19,406 nt of DNA from an uncultured Bulleidia sp. (GTDB taxonomy: Bacteria; Bacillota_I; Bacilli_A; Erysipelotrichales; Erysipelotrichaceae), in NCBI GenBank assembly GCA_934757945.1, contig CAKVLT010000032.1, positions 1 to 19,406 on the forward strand. Direction: 5' to 3'. Position numbers and translations under genes: made by a program. Every line of letters starts with the position of its first letter. Positions within the stretch are counted from its first letter, which is position 1. Below are positions 1 to 7,212 of the stretch, piece by piece. Below the pieces are notes generated by a model that saw only the letters and a list, made by a program, of their open reading frames with translations, ran no database searches and was not told the origin of the DNA.

Positions 1-275
1 ACTTTGTCTCTTCCATCAGGAAGTGGATCATGAATTTCCTTAAACGGAGTACGCGAAGTGCCCAGCATTGTTCCACCGACTGTGAGGATGTTAGAAAAAT
101 CCTCTTCTGTCAGTAAATGGAATCTGGAATTGATCAATCCTTTGTATCCATCTTCAAACCCGTAAAACTCTACAGGTTCCTTGGCGTTATTCATGACACC
201 TTTAAAGACCCCGCGCATAGCAGCATTTAAAGCCTGACAGTCACCACCACTTGTAAGCATTCCGATTCTTAGCAT
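1..275 (-). CDS. pfkA: 6-phosphofructokinase, N-terminal part (cut by window edge)
   Basis: This is the first 91 codons of a phosphofructokinase, the enzyme that phosphorylates fructose 6-phosphate to fructose 1,6-bisphosphate in glycolysis. The translation begins MLRIGMLTSGGDCQALNAA, which holds the Rossmann-like nucleotide loop SGGD, and continues to GGTMLGTSRTPF, the second conserved loop of the PFK family. The start at 275 is supported by a GGAGGA ribosome binding site about 7 nt upstream. GGDCQALN differs from the GGDAPGMN of the classical E. coli and Bacillus ATP enzymes. The residues that decide ATP versus pyrophosphate use lie beyond the window edge, so the phosphate donor cannot be told. 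It is the third gene of the ddl-deoD-pfk minus-strand cluster, 55 nt after deoD. Confidence 0.9.
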   Translation of the reverse strand, partial: MLRIGMLTSGGDCQALNAAMRGVFKGVMNNAKEPVEFYGFEDGYKGLINSRFHLLTEEDFSNILTVGGTMLGTSRTPFKEIHDPLPDGRDK

Positions 276-310
276 ATGCAGTTCCTCCAGATAAAAGTAG
301 GTTTATTTGT

Positions 311-340
311 ATTGTATACCTGCATCAGAATCAGTCGCAA
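311..340 (-). promoter_or_regulatory. possible internal promoter for the phosphofructokinase gene
   Basis: On the minus strand TTGCGA (340-335) is followed after 18 nt by TACAAT (316-311). This is a fair sigma-A-type promoter that starts inside the last codons of deoD. Transcription would begin near 304, giving a leader of about 29 nt. It would let the glycolytic gene be expressed apart from ddl-deoD. Seen by eye only. Confidence 0.4.
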
Positions 341-1050
341 TATTTAGTGACTGTTTCAAGGGCAAGTTTCATCATCTGAGTGAAAGAAGTTTCTCTTTCT
401 TCCGGAGTCGTTTCTTTGTGAGAAACAAAACTGTCAGAGATAGTTAAAAGACAGGCAGCATTTTTACCAAGGACTTTTGCATTTGAGAATAAAGCAAAGC
501 TCTCCATTTCTACGGCAAGGCAATGATGGTTTTCCGTAACGTCTTTTAAGTACTCTTTGGATTCACGGTAGAAAACATCAGAGGAATGGATGATACCTTC
601 ATGAAGAGGAATATTCAGCTCTTTTGCAGCTTTTTCAATCTTTTCATTCAGGGAAGCAGATGGAGTCTGTACATCATCTGTATTTCCGCACTGTGTTTTT
701 GCATAGGAACTTTCTGAATACGCACCTGTTGCAAGGACAACATCATAGAGGTCAAGATCAGGGGAATAGCCGCCTGCAGAACCGATACGGATGATATTAT
801 CCACATCGTATTCTTTATACAGTTCATAAGAGTAGATACCGATAGATGGCATACCCATGCCACTTGCCATAACTGTGACAGGCTTGCCGTTGTATGTTCC
901 TGTATATCCGTTAATTCCGCGTACAGAGTTTACAAGTACAGAGTTTTCCAGGAAGTGTTCGGCAATAAATTTTGCGCGGAGAGGATCTCCTGGCATTAAG
1001 ACATTTTTAGCGATGTCTTTCTTTTCAGCATTATTATGAGGTGTTGGCAT
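331..1050 (-). CDS. deoD: Purine nucleoside phosphorylase (DeoD type)
   Basis: This cytoplasmic enzyme cleaves purine (deoxy)nucleosides with phosphate to free base and (deoxy)ribose 1-phosphate. With the start at 1050 the protein is 239 aa, the same length as E. coli DeoD, and begins MPTPHNNAEKKD. Visible family motifs are PGDPLRAKFIA near residue 20 (phosphate loop), VRGINGYTG near 42, VEMES (ribose binding) and ISDSF, whose Asp matches the catalytic Asp204 of E. coli. The frame is open upstream to 1107, but AAAGGAG sits 5-9 nt before the ATG at 1050 and the conserved N terminus begins there, so the shorter form is right. The gene starts 16 nt after the ddl stop, so the two are very likely co-transcribed. 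The product probably uses nucleosides brought in by the BMP transporter at 11452-17490. Confidence 0.95.
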   Translation of the reverse strand: MPTPHNNAEKKDIAKNVLMPGDPLRAKFIAEHFLENSVLVNSVRGINGYTGTYNGKPVTVMASGMGMPSIGIYSYELYKEYDVDNIIRIGSAGGYSPDLDLYDVVLATGAYSESSYAKTQCGNTDDVQTPSASLNEKIEKAAKELNIPLHEGIIHSSDVFYRESKEYLKDVTENHHCLAVEMESFALFSNAKVLGKNAACLLTISDSFVSHKETTPEERETSFTQMMKLALETVTKYCD

Positions 1051-1066
1051 TTTTTCTCCTTTCGGA

Positions 1067-2287
1067 TCACATTTTAGATCCTTTTGCTCCTTTAGCACCA
1101 TTTGCACTGTAATTAGATAATAGGTTTGTCTCGTAAGAGAATGTCATTCTGGATCTTCTTCTTTCTCTGTCCAGGGCAAGCTGTACAAGTTTATCCATTA
1201 ACTGAGAGAAGGACAGACCTGTTGCTTCCCAGAGATAGAAAGCCAGAGATCCTGGAATGGTGTTGATTTCGTTGACATAGATATGGTGTGTTTCCGCATC
1301 CATTAAGAAGTCAATACGGCATACACCTGAACATCCCAGTACCTTGAAAGTTTCTTTTGCATATTTCTGAATCAATTCTGTTTCTTCTTCGGAAACAGGA
1401 GCAGGAAGTCTTCTTGCAGTAGACGCCATACCTGCTGACGTGGAACCGGAAGATTTGGAACCGGCTTTTCCTACTTTGCGCATATACTTTGTGTCAAAGT
1501 CCAGGAAGTTATCCGCATCATCGCCATTGGTAACTTCTTCCAGTATCGCTGTTTCCATATGGTAAGCATCGCCGAGAACAGAACAGTTGATTTCTCTTAA
1601 AGGATGTACGGCTTTTTCCGTGATGACCTTTTCATCATACTGACGTGTATTTTCGAAACATTCCAGATATTCCTCATCATTATGAGCGATGGCAATACCT
1701 ACAGAAGAACCTGTTCTTGCCGGCTTTAAGATTACCGGATACATCAGTTTATGCACTTTCTTTAATACTTCTTCTTTATGGTCATCGATCTCATGACCAT
1801 ATACCCAGAACCATTCTGTCATAGGAAGGCCATTATCCTGCAGGATGTGCTTCATCAGGACTTTGTCCTGTCCTACAGCTGCTCCATACAGATCACATCC
1901 TGCGTAGGGAAGTTTCAGCATTTCCAGATATCCCTGAATGGTACCGTCTTCACCGTTTGTACCATGCATGACTGGGACTGCTACATCCACCACAGCTAAT
2001 TCCTTCTTACCGAATAAAGTTGTTTTTACTGGCTGGATGACTACTTTATTGTCAATATTGACTAAAGTAACCTGAGGGTAATTTTTTTCAATGGCATTGA
2101 GATCTTTAAACTTTTCTATGTTGAAAAGATCTGGGGAATAATATATTTTTCTGCTTTTGGCAACATAAACAGGAAGAACGGTATATTTTTCTTTATCCAT
2201 AGCCTCCATTGCCTGATGAGCAGAAATGATAGATACTTCATGCTCGACGGATTCACCGCCAAAAAACACAGCAACATTAAGTTTCAT
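1067..2287 (-). CDS. ddl: D-alanine--D-alanine ligase
   Basis: An ATP-grasp ligase that joins two D-alanines for the peptidoglycan pentapeptide in the cytoplasm. Evidence: FGGESVEHEVS near residues 9-19, GTNGEDGTIQG, the ATP-grasp KPARTGSSVG loop, and VNEINTIPG with the metal-binding Glu and Asn near the C terminus. The DFDTKY stretch of the omega loop keeps the Lys-Tyr pair typical of D-Ala-D-Ala ligases and not of D-Ala-D-lactate enzymes. At 406 aa it is longer than the usual 350-370. The extra length is partly a Ser/Gly/Ala-rich insert after that loop (AGSKSSGSTSAGMASTARR) and partly a basic low-complexity tail ending GAKGAKGSKM. The start at 2287 has GGAGGT 7 nt upstream. It is first in a minus-strand cluster with deoD and pfkA. 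Confidence 0.96.
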   Translation of the reverse strand: MKLNVAVFFGGESVEHEVSIISAHQAMEAMDKEKYTVLPVYVAKSRKIYYSPDLFNIEKFKDLNAIEKNYPQVTLVNIDNKVVIQPVKTTLFGKKELAVVDVAVPVMHGTNGEDGTIQGYLEMLKLPYAGCDLYGAAVGQDKVLMKHILQDNGLPMTEWFWVYGHEIDDHKEEVLKKVHKLMYPVILKPARTGSSVGIAIAHNDEEYLECFENTRQYDEKVITEKAVHPLREINCSVLGDAYHMETAILEEVTNGDDADNFLDFDTKYMRKVGKAGSKSSGSTSAGMASTARRLPAPVSEEETELIQKYAKETFKVLGCSGVCRIDFLMDAETHHIYVNEINTIPGSLAFYLWEATGLSFSQLMDKLVQLALDRERRRSRMTFSYETNLLSNYSANGAKGAKGSKM

Positions 2288-2305
2288 AAGAATACCTCCA
2301 AACCT

Positions 2306-2311
2306 ATTATA
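2306..2311 (-). promoter_or_regulatory. -10 element of the ddl promoter
   Basis: A perfect TATAAT on the minus strand (2311-2306) lies 18 nt upstream of the ddl ATG. A TTAACA hexamer sits 19 nt further up, a longer spacer than ideal. The interval to the divergent patatin gene is only 68 nt, so the promoters of the two operons must share it. Confidence 0.5.
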
Positions 2312-2330
2312 ACCATAATTGGGTGTCTCG

Positions 2331-2339
2331 TGTTAAAAT
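2331..2339 (+). promoter_or_regulatory. possible extended -10 promoter of the patatin-dut-map operon
   Basis: TGTTAAAAT fits the extended -10 pattern TGn-TAnAAT, with no clear -35 box. The start of transcription would be near 2346, only about 10 nt before the ATG at 2356. This just leaves room for the GTGAGGTG ribosome binding site. Weak, by eye only. Confidence 0.35.
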
Positions 2340-2355
2340 ACAACGTGAGGTGTAT

Positions 2356-3636
2356 ATGAAAAAAGGATTGGTTTTAGCAGGTGGCGGCACCAGAGGTGCC
2401 TATCAGGCAGGTGCTGTTCGAGCTTACAGACAATATGAAAAAAATGAATGGGATATTGTTGTGGGAACTTCAGTGGGATCTCTTAATGCGGCATTAATAG
2501 TACAGAAAGATTATGAGGCTCTGGATGAGCTGTATCAGAATCTGACAAGTGATCAGATTATTCAGGGGATTGTGCCGACAGAAATTGACAGAGATGTGTT
2601 GCTGAATCGTACAACGGAACTGAAAAAAGAGATAGTACAGTATGTAAAGGAAAGAGGCGTGGATATTACACCGTTTGAACAGACTGTCCACGCCATGTAT
2701 ACTCCGGAAAAATTTTTTCACAATGATGTGGATTTCGGGTGTATGGTAGCTACACATTTAAATCATTCTCCTGTGTATATTACAAAGAAGGAAATGAAAG
2801 AACATGGAGAAGACTGGCTGATTGCTTCAGCAAGCTGTTATCCTGCTTTTCCTATAAAAACCATAGATGGAAAAGACTATGTGGATGGCGGGTATTATGA
2901 TAATTGCGCTATTGATTTTGCTTTAAAACTGGGAGCAGAAGAAGTGGATGTCATCGACCTTAACTGTGAACCAAATCATCCTGAATTTATTGAAAAGTCT
3001 AATATTGCCTATCAGTTTCCTCAGTCAGATACCGGAAACTTTTTACAGTTTGACCATGAAGTGGTAATGAGATTGTATACAAGAGGGTATAATGATGCCT
3101 GCAAGATGATGCATATTTATTCCGGATTGAAATATACTTTTGAAAAGACAAAACTGCCTGCTTCTTTTAAGGAGTGGTATATTGCTCTGGAAAGATTTGA
3201 GACAGGCATGTACAGAACTTCTCATTTCGTTAATTCCGCTTCAGTTATTACGGATATGCTGAAAAAACAGACACACAGAAATACATTGAGCGATGCACAG
3301 TATTTCTTCAGTATGCTGGATAACGTCATGGATTTGTTTGATTTTGATGAAACAATCGTGTATACATTACCGGAAGTAAAAAAACGTATACATCTTGCTT
3401 TGCAGGATGTATATGCTGAAAACTATGCTTACACACCTGCAGTTTCTATTAAAGATTTTATTAAATCTTTAGATAAACTCGGAAGAGTGAAATATTTTTT
3501 GCATGAAGATATTTTTCCGGATCATGTGCTATTGCCGGATACCGTAATGTACAGTGTTTATCCTTTGGAAAAAGCACTGGCAGATTTTATTTACTTATGC
3601 CTTGGAGGAAAACATGGAAAGAATTGCAAAGTTTGA
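2356..3636 (+). CDS. Patatin-like phospholipase family protein
   Basis: A predicted serine lipid acyl hydrolase. The 426-aa protein starts MKKGLVLAGGGTRGAYQAG. This gives the glycine-rich oxyanion loop GGGTRG (9-14), the nucleophile elbow GTSVG (37-41, Ser39) and the DGG motif (177-179, Asp177), so the Ser/Asp dyad of the patatin fold is complete. Residues beyond about 290 form a long C-terminal part I cannot assign. There is no signal peptide or membrane segment, so it is probably cytosolic or peripheral. The frame is open to 2323, but the start at 2356 is chosen because the conserved Lys-Gly-Leu-Val strand begins at once and GAGGTG lies just upstream. Its last 23 nt overlap the dUTPase gene. 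The substrate is unknown; relatives act on phospholipids or acylglycerols. Confidence 0.88.
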   Translation: MKKGLVLAGGGTRGAYQAGAVRAYRQYEKNEWDIVVGTSVGSLNAALIVQKDYEALDELYQNLTSDQIIQGIVPTEIDRDVLLNRTTELKKEIVQYVKERGVDITPFEQTVHAMYTPEKFFHNDVDFGCMVATHLNHSPVYITKKEMKEHGEDWLIASASCYPAFPIKTIDGKDYVDGGYYDNCAIDFALKLGAEEVDVIDLNCEPNHPEFIEKSNIAYQFPQSDTGNFLQFDHEVVMRLYTRGYNDACKMMHIYSGLKYTFEKTKLPASFKEWYIALERFETGMYRTSHFVNSASVITDMLKKQTHRNTLSDAQYFFSMLDNVMDLFDFDETIVYTLPEVKKRIHLALQDVYAENYAYTPAVSIKDFIKSLDKLGRVKYFLHEDIFPDHVLLPDTVMYSVYPLEKALADFIYLCLGGKHGKNCKV

Positions 3637-4126
3637 AAAAGTGTCTGAAGAACAGTTTCTGAAAGACCTTAAGGATAAAACCCAATACAGCGAAAAGGAA
3701 ATACAGGAAATTTATGCGGATATTCCATTGCCGAAACGAGCTACAAAATATTCTGCAGGATATGATTTCTTTCTTCCTTACGACATTTGTATGAAACCTG
3801 GTCAGTCTATGCTAATTCCTACAGGAATTCGTGCTAGAATAAGAGAGGACTATGTTCTGATGCTTTATCCAAGAAGTTCTCTTGGATTTAAATATCGTCT
3901 GCAGCTGAACAATACTGTAGGAGTGATTGATGCAGACTATTATAATGCAACAAACGAAGGACATATCTTCGCCAGAATCATCAATGATTCCAGAGAAGAT
4001 AAGGAATTACTCCTGCATAAAGGAGATGCTTTTCTGCAGGGAATCTTTACATCTTTTGGTATTACGGAAGATGATGATGTGGAAGAAGAAAGAACAGGCG
4101 GTATAGGAAGTACAACAAAGAGGTAA
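3614..4126 (+). CDS. dut: dUTP diphosphatase, trimeric dUTPase family
   Basis: Predicted to hydrolyse dUTP to dUMP and pyrophosphate, keeping uracil out of DNA and feeding dTMP synthesis. The five dUTPase motifs can be followed in the 170-aa protein: I (SAGYDF, 47-52), II (PRSSLG, 86-91), III (GVIDADYY, 103-110, with catalytic Asp106), IV (GDAFLQG, 137-143) and V (RTGGIGST, 160-167). Motif V normally reads GGFGST, with the Phe stacking on uracil; here it is Ile. An extra N-terminal helix of about 40 residues precedes motif I. The start at 3614 has GGAGG 5 nt upstream, inside the patatin gene, giving a 23-nt overlap and probable translational coupling. Another deoxynucleotide hydrolase of the same fold remains possible. 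Confidence 0.85.
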   Translation: MERIAKFEKVSEEQFLKDLKDKTQYSEKEIQEIYADIPLPKRATKYSAGYDFFLPYDICMKPGQSMLIPTGIRARIREDYVLMLYPRSSLGFKYRLQLNNTVGVIDADYYNATNEGHIFARIINDSREDKELLLHKGDAFLQGIFTSFGITEDDDVEEERTGGIGSTTKR

Positions 4127-4129
4127 ATT

Positions 4130-4990
4130 ATGGATACAATTGAAGAAAAAAAATATAAGTATTTTGAAACAGAACCAATTCCTGCACATATTCTTGAAAG
4201 AATGGAACATTGCAGAAAAAAACATATGGAAGTACCGGAGGAAACGTTAATCAAACGACCTTCACAGATTGCAGGTATCAGAGAAGCTGGCAGAATCAAT
4301 ACACTGGTTCTGGATGCTGTGGAAAAGGAAATTCATGAAGGCATGACAACACAGGATATTGATGATCTTGTAGCCAGAGTGACAAAAGAACTGGGAGGCA
4401 TCTGTGCCCCTTTAAATTATGAAGGATTTCCTAAAAGTGTATGTACATCTATCAATGATGAAGTTTGTCATGGAATTCCTTCCAGATTAAAGAAACTTCA
4501 TGATGGAGATATTATCAATGTGGACTGCACAACTATTAAAGACGGCTATTATGGTGATGCCAGCCGTATGTTTATGATTGGTAATGTCAGTGATAAAAGA
4601 AGAAAGCTTGTGGAAGAAACTAAAAACTGTCTGAAACTTGGTATGGAGGCATGTCAGCCATGGGCAACCGTAGGAGATATCGGTGCAGCCATTTCCAAAT
4701 ATGCCCGTACTCATGGCTACTCCGTAGTCAGAGAGTTGGGAGGACATGGAGTTGGGGTGGACTTCCATGAAGATCCATTTGTATGTCATGTGGCAAAAGC
4801 ACATACGGGAATGGTTCTTGTACCTGGTATGGTATTGACCATCGAACCTATGATCAATGCCGGTAAGGCAGGTGTAGTTATCGATCCTTATAACGACTGG
4901 ACGATTTATACAAAAGACCACAGTGACTCCGCACAATGGGAACACACACTTCTTGTGACGGAAGAAGGTCTGGAAATTCTTTCCTATTAA
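4130..4990 (+). CDS. map: Methionine aminopeptidase, type I
   Basis: Removes the initiator methionine from new proteins in the cytosol. All five metal ligands of the pita-bread fold are present: Asp132, Asp143, His206 (GGHGVG), Glu239 (TIEP) and Glu271 (QWEHT). His114 in CHGIP matches the catalytic His79 of E. coli. At 286 aa it is longer than the 250-264 aa of most type I enzymes because of an N-terminal extension of about 40 residues (PIPAHILERMEHCRKKHM). This extension has one cysteine and no zinc-finger pattern. The gene starts 3 nt after the dut stop, and AGAGG overlaps that stop codon, so translation is coupled within the operon. Confidence 0.96.
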   Translation: MDTIEEKKYKYFETEPIPAHILERMEHCRKKHMEVPEETLIKRPSQIAGIREAGRINTLVLDAVEKEIHEGMTTQDIDDLVARVTKELGGICAPLNYEGFPKSVCTSINDEVCHGIPSRLKKLHDGDIINVDCTTIKDGYYGDASRMFMIGNVSDKRRKLVEETKNCLKLGMEACQPWATVGDIGAAISKYARTHGYSVVRELGGHGVGVDFHEDPFVCHVAKAHTGMVLVPGMVLTIEPMINAGKAGVVIDPYNDWTIYTKDHSDSAQWEHTLLVTEEGLEILSY

Positions 4991-4994
4991 GCTT

Positions 4995-5504
4995 ATGGAA
5001 CAGGATATTTTACAGTGTGTATATACAAGGAGATCCTGCAGAAAGTTCAGACAGGAATCCTTGCATGATGAAGATATTGAAGTATTACAGAAAGCGGTGG
5101 AATGCGCACCAAGTTATCATAACGAACAGCCATGGTTTTTTGTGTTTATCCAAAACAGAGAGATTCTTTCCCAGATGGAAGAGTTAGGTGATGCAAAAGG
5201 ACAGAGCCACGGAGCACCGCTTGTAGTGATAGGTTTTGCAAAGTTACAGGCACATTCTCCTGTTATGGATACTGCTCTGGCCTTTGCCAATATGCAGTAT
5301 GCAGCAATGGCAAGAGGCCTTGGTACGTGTTTTTTACAGTATCCAGTAGATGTGTGTAATGCCAGACAATATCAGGAACTTCCTTCTGCTTTAGGTGTAC
5401 CTGAAGGCTATATGTGTGTAGGGGCACTTGCCATAGGAAGAAAAGACATGGAGAATACAGAAGATAAAGATATACGCACCGATGTATTTTCCATGGTGTA
5501 TTAG
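4995..5504 (+). CDS. Nitroreductase family protein (small)
   Basis: A predicted FMN-dependent NAD(P)H oxidoreductase. The 169-aa protein has TRRSCRKF (11-18, the phosphate and FMN-contacting N-terminal motif of the family), HNEQPW (the NxQPW stretch), APLVVIGF and ARGLGTCF, in the right order for a nitroreductase fold. It lies at the short end of the family and its natural substrate cannot be told. It begins 4 nt after map. No good ribosome binding site is visible just before the ATG at 4995 (GGAA lies 20 nt away), so it probably depends on ribosomes finishing map. Its place among map and a pyrophosphatase gives no clear hint of its job. Confidence 0.85.
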   Translation: MEQDILQCVYTRRSCRKFRQESLHDEDIEVLQKAVECAPSYHNEQPWFFVFIQNREILSQMEELGDAKGQSHGAPLVVIGFAKLQAHSPVMDTALAFANMQYAAMARGLGTCFLQYPVDVCNARQYQELPSALGVPEGYMCVGALAIGRKDMENTEDKDIRTDVFSMVY

Positions 5505-5512
5505 GAGTATAT

Positions 5513-7150
5513 ATGGTTAATCATTCTACTTATGTTATAGGACATAAACATCCGGATAGTGACTCTATCTGTGCAGCTATTACTTACAGTGATTTGCTGA
5601 ACAGGACCGGCAAACAGGCAATTGCCTGCAGACAGGGTCCTTTAAATGAAGAAACGAAGTTTATACTGAAAAGATTTCATCAGGAAAACCCGCTGTTACT
5701 GACAGATGCCAGAGCACATCTGAGAGATATTGCACTCGATGAACCAACTATGATTCCACAGAATGAAACGGTACATCATGCCTGGCATATAATGTTGCAG
5801 ACAAAAAACCGTTCTCTGTATGTACAGGATGCTAATGGAAACCTTGTGGGTATCTGCACTTCTTCCGATCTTTCATACGTGCGTATTCATAAAGATGCGG
5901 ATCTTGTACAGCTGATGAGTACCTGCTCAATTGGTAATATTGCCAAAACAGTGGGAGGTAAGGTCGTCTTTGCGCCAGAGCGTTTCCATTCCAATGGGAA
6001 TGTGCATATTATTTCTCTGGATGGAACGGAAGCTTTGTTATATAACCTGAAAAATGGTATTTCTATTTTATCTGGTGGAGAAGAAAAACAGGCCATGCTG
6101 GTAGATGAAAAGGCGGCATGTATCGTCTTAACCTGTGGTACACATGCTTCTGAAGCAATTCTTGAAAAAGCAAAGAATAATCACGTGGCGATTATTGAAA
6201 CGGATAAAGACACCATGCATACCGCCAGAGTTATCACAGAAAGCTACAGTGTGGAAGAAGTGATGACAAGAGATCTCATTACGTATAATGAGTCGGAATT
6301 TGTGGAAGACGTAGCTGCAAAAATGATTAAAAGCCGTGTACGTTCTTACCCTGTAGTGGATGATGATGGTAATGTTGTAGGTGGTGTATCCCGTTACCAT
6401 ACAAGAAACTATGAAAAACGAAAGTTCGTTCTGGTAGACCACAGTGCTCTCAATCAGACTGTGAATCATATTGAAAATGCGGATATTGTCGCAATTATTG
6501 ATCATCATCATATTGGTGGTATCACTACTGATCAGCCTGTGCTGTACAGAAACCAGAGGCTGGGTTCCACTTGTACAATTATTGCGGATATGTATCAGGA
6601 AAACGGTATTTTACCAGATAAAGATATGGCCGGATTATTGTTAAGTGCTATTCTGTCCGATACTTTGAATTTTAAGAGTACTACTACAACTTCTCAGGAT
6701 CATACAACAGCCAAATGGCTTGCAAAGATTGCCGGTATAGAAGATATTGATGCCTATGCAAGAGAAATGCTGAGTGCCTCTGTTTCTTTGAAAGATTCTA
6801 CTCCGCATGAAATTCTGTACAGAGACTTGAAAACCTATCAGATTGGAAAATACAGTTTTGCCATAGGACAGACAAACTATTCCCATATGGAGGAAGTGCA
6901 GAAAATTCTTCCGGAATTCAAGGAGAATCTTCAGAAGGAACAGGCAAGTAATGGCCTGGATATTCTGGTAATGTTGTTTACAGATGTGATGGGAGGAGGT
7001 TCTTTATTCGTATATTACGGACCTCTGTCGTATGTACTTGGTGATATTTTAGAAACACAGTTTGATGATCATTCCGGATTTGATACACGCATCATCTCAC
7101 GTAAACAGCAGTTGATGCCAAAACTGTCTGAGATCATGAAAGACATTTGA
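5513..7150 (+). CDS. ppaC: Manganese-dependent inorganic pyrophosphatase with CBS and DRTGG domains (family II)
   Basis: Hydrolyses pyrophosphate to phosphate in the cytosol, pulling biosynthetic reactions forward. The DHH phosphoesterase domain is split. GHKHPDSDS (10-18, His11, Asp15, Asp17) starts it, and VDHSA (308-312) and IDHHH (329-333) resume it. The DHHA2 domain, with Ser382-Asp383 ahead and SRKQQ (529-533), ends the protein. Between lie a CBS motif (about 73-125), a DRTGG-like domain (about 140-245) and a second CBS motif (about 246-300). This is the known regulatory layout of CBS-PPases, in which AMP/ADP inhibit while ATP or diadenosine polyphosphates activate; whether this protein behaves so is inferred. 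At 545 aa it is full length. It starts 8 nt after the nitroreductase with an AGGAG site, and is last in an operon that also holds dut, a pyrophosphate producer. Confidence 0.95.
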   Translation: MVNHSTYVIGHKHPDSDSICAAITYSDLLNRTGKQAIACRQGPLNEETKFILKRFHQENPLLLTDARAHLRDIALDEPTMIPQNETVHHAWHIMLQTKNRSLYVQDANGNLVGICTSSDLSYVRIHKDADLVQLMSTCSIGNIAKTVGGKVVFAPERFHSNGNVHIISLDGTEALLYNLKNGISILSGGEEKQAMLVDEKAACIVLTCGTHASEAILEKAKNNHVAIIETDKDTMHTARVITESYSVEEVMTRDLITYNESEFVEDVAAKMIKSRVRSYPVVDDDGNVVGGVSRYHTRNYEKRKFVLVDHSALNQTVNHIENADIVAIIDHHHIGGITTDQPVLYRNQRLGSTCTIIADMYQENGILPDKDMAGLLLSAILSDTLNFKSTTTTSQDHTTAKWLAKIAGIEDIDAYAREMLSASVSLKDSTPHEILYRDLKTYQIGKYSFAIGQTNYSHMEEVQKILPEFKENLQKEQASNGLDILVMLFTDVMGGGSLFVYYGPLSYVLGDILETQFDDHSGFDTRIISRKQQLMPKLSEIMKDI

Positions 7151-7180
7151 TAAGAAGCACTAAGACGTGCTTCTTATTTT
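7150..7180 (+). terminator. Rho-independent terminator of the patatin-ppaC operon
   Basis: An 11-bp perfect stem, ATAAGAAGCAC (7150-7160) with GTGCTTCTTAT (7167-7177), has a 6-nt loop and a short T-tract. Its first base is the last base of the ppaC stop codon. A perfect TATAAT for the next gene follows after 3 nt. Confidence 0.85.
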
Positions 7181-7183
7181 GTG

Positions 7184-7189
7184 TATAAT
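7184..7189 (+). promoter_or_regulatory. -10 element of the rnz promoter
   Basis: A perfect TATAAT lies 23 nt before the rnz ATG. At normal spacing the -35 falls in the terminator loop (TAAGAC) and is poor. The start of transcription would be near 7196, leaving a leader of about 17 nt with the AAGGAG site. Confidence 0.5.
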
Positions 7190-7212
7190 ACCTACATACT
7201 GAAGGAGAAAAA

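Noticed and set aside
1051..1107. Longer deoD start at 1107 (19 extra residues)
   Set aside because: The extension overlaps the end of ddl, has no family similarity, and AAAGGAG lies just before the ATG at 1050, where the conserved N terminus begins.
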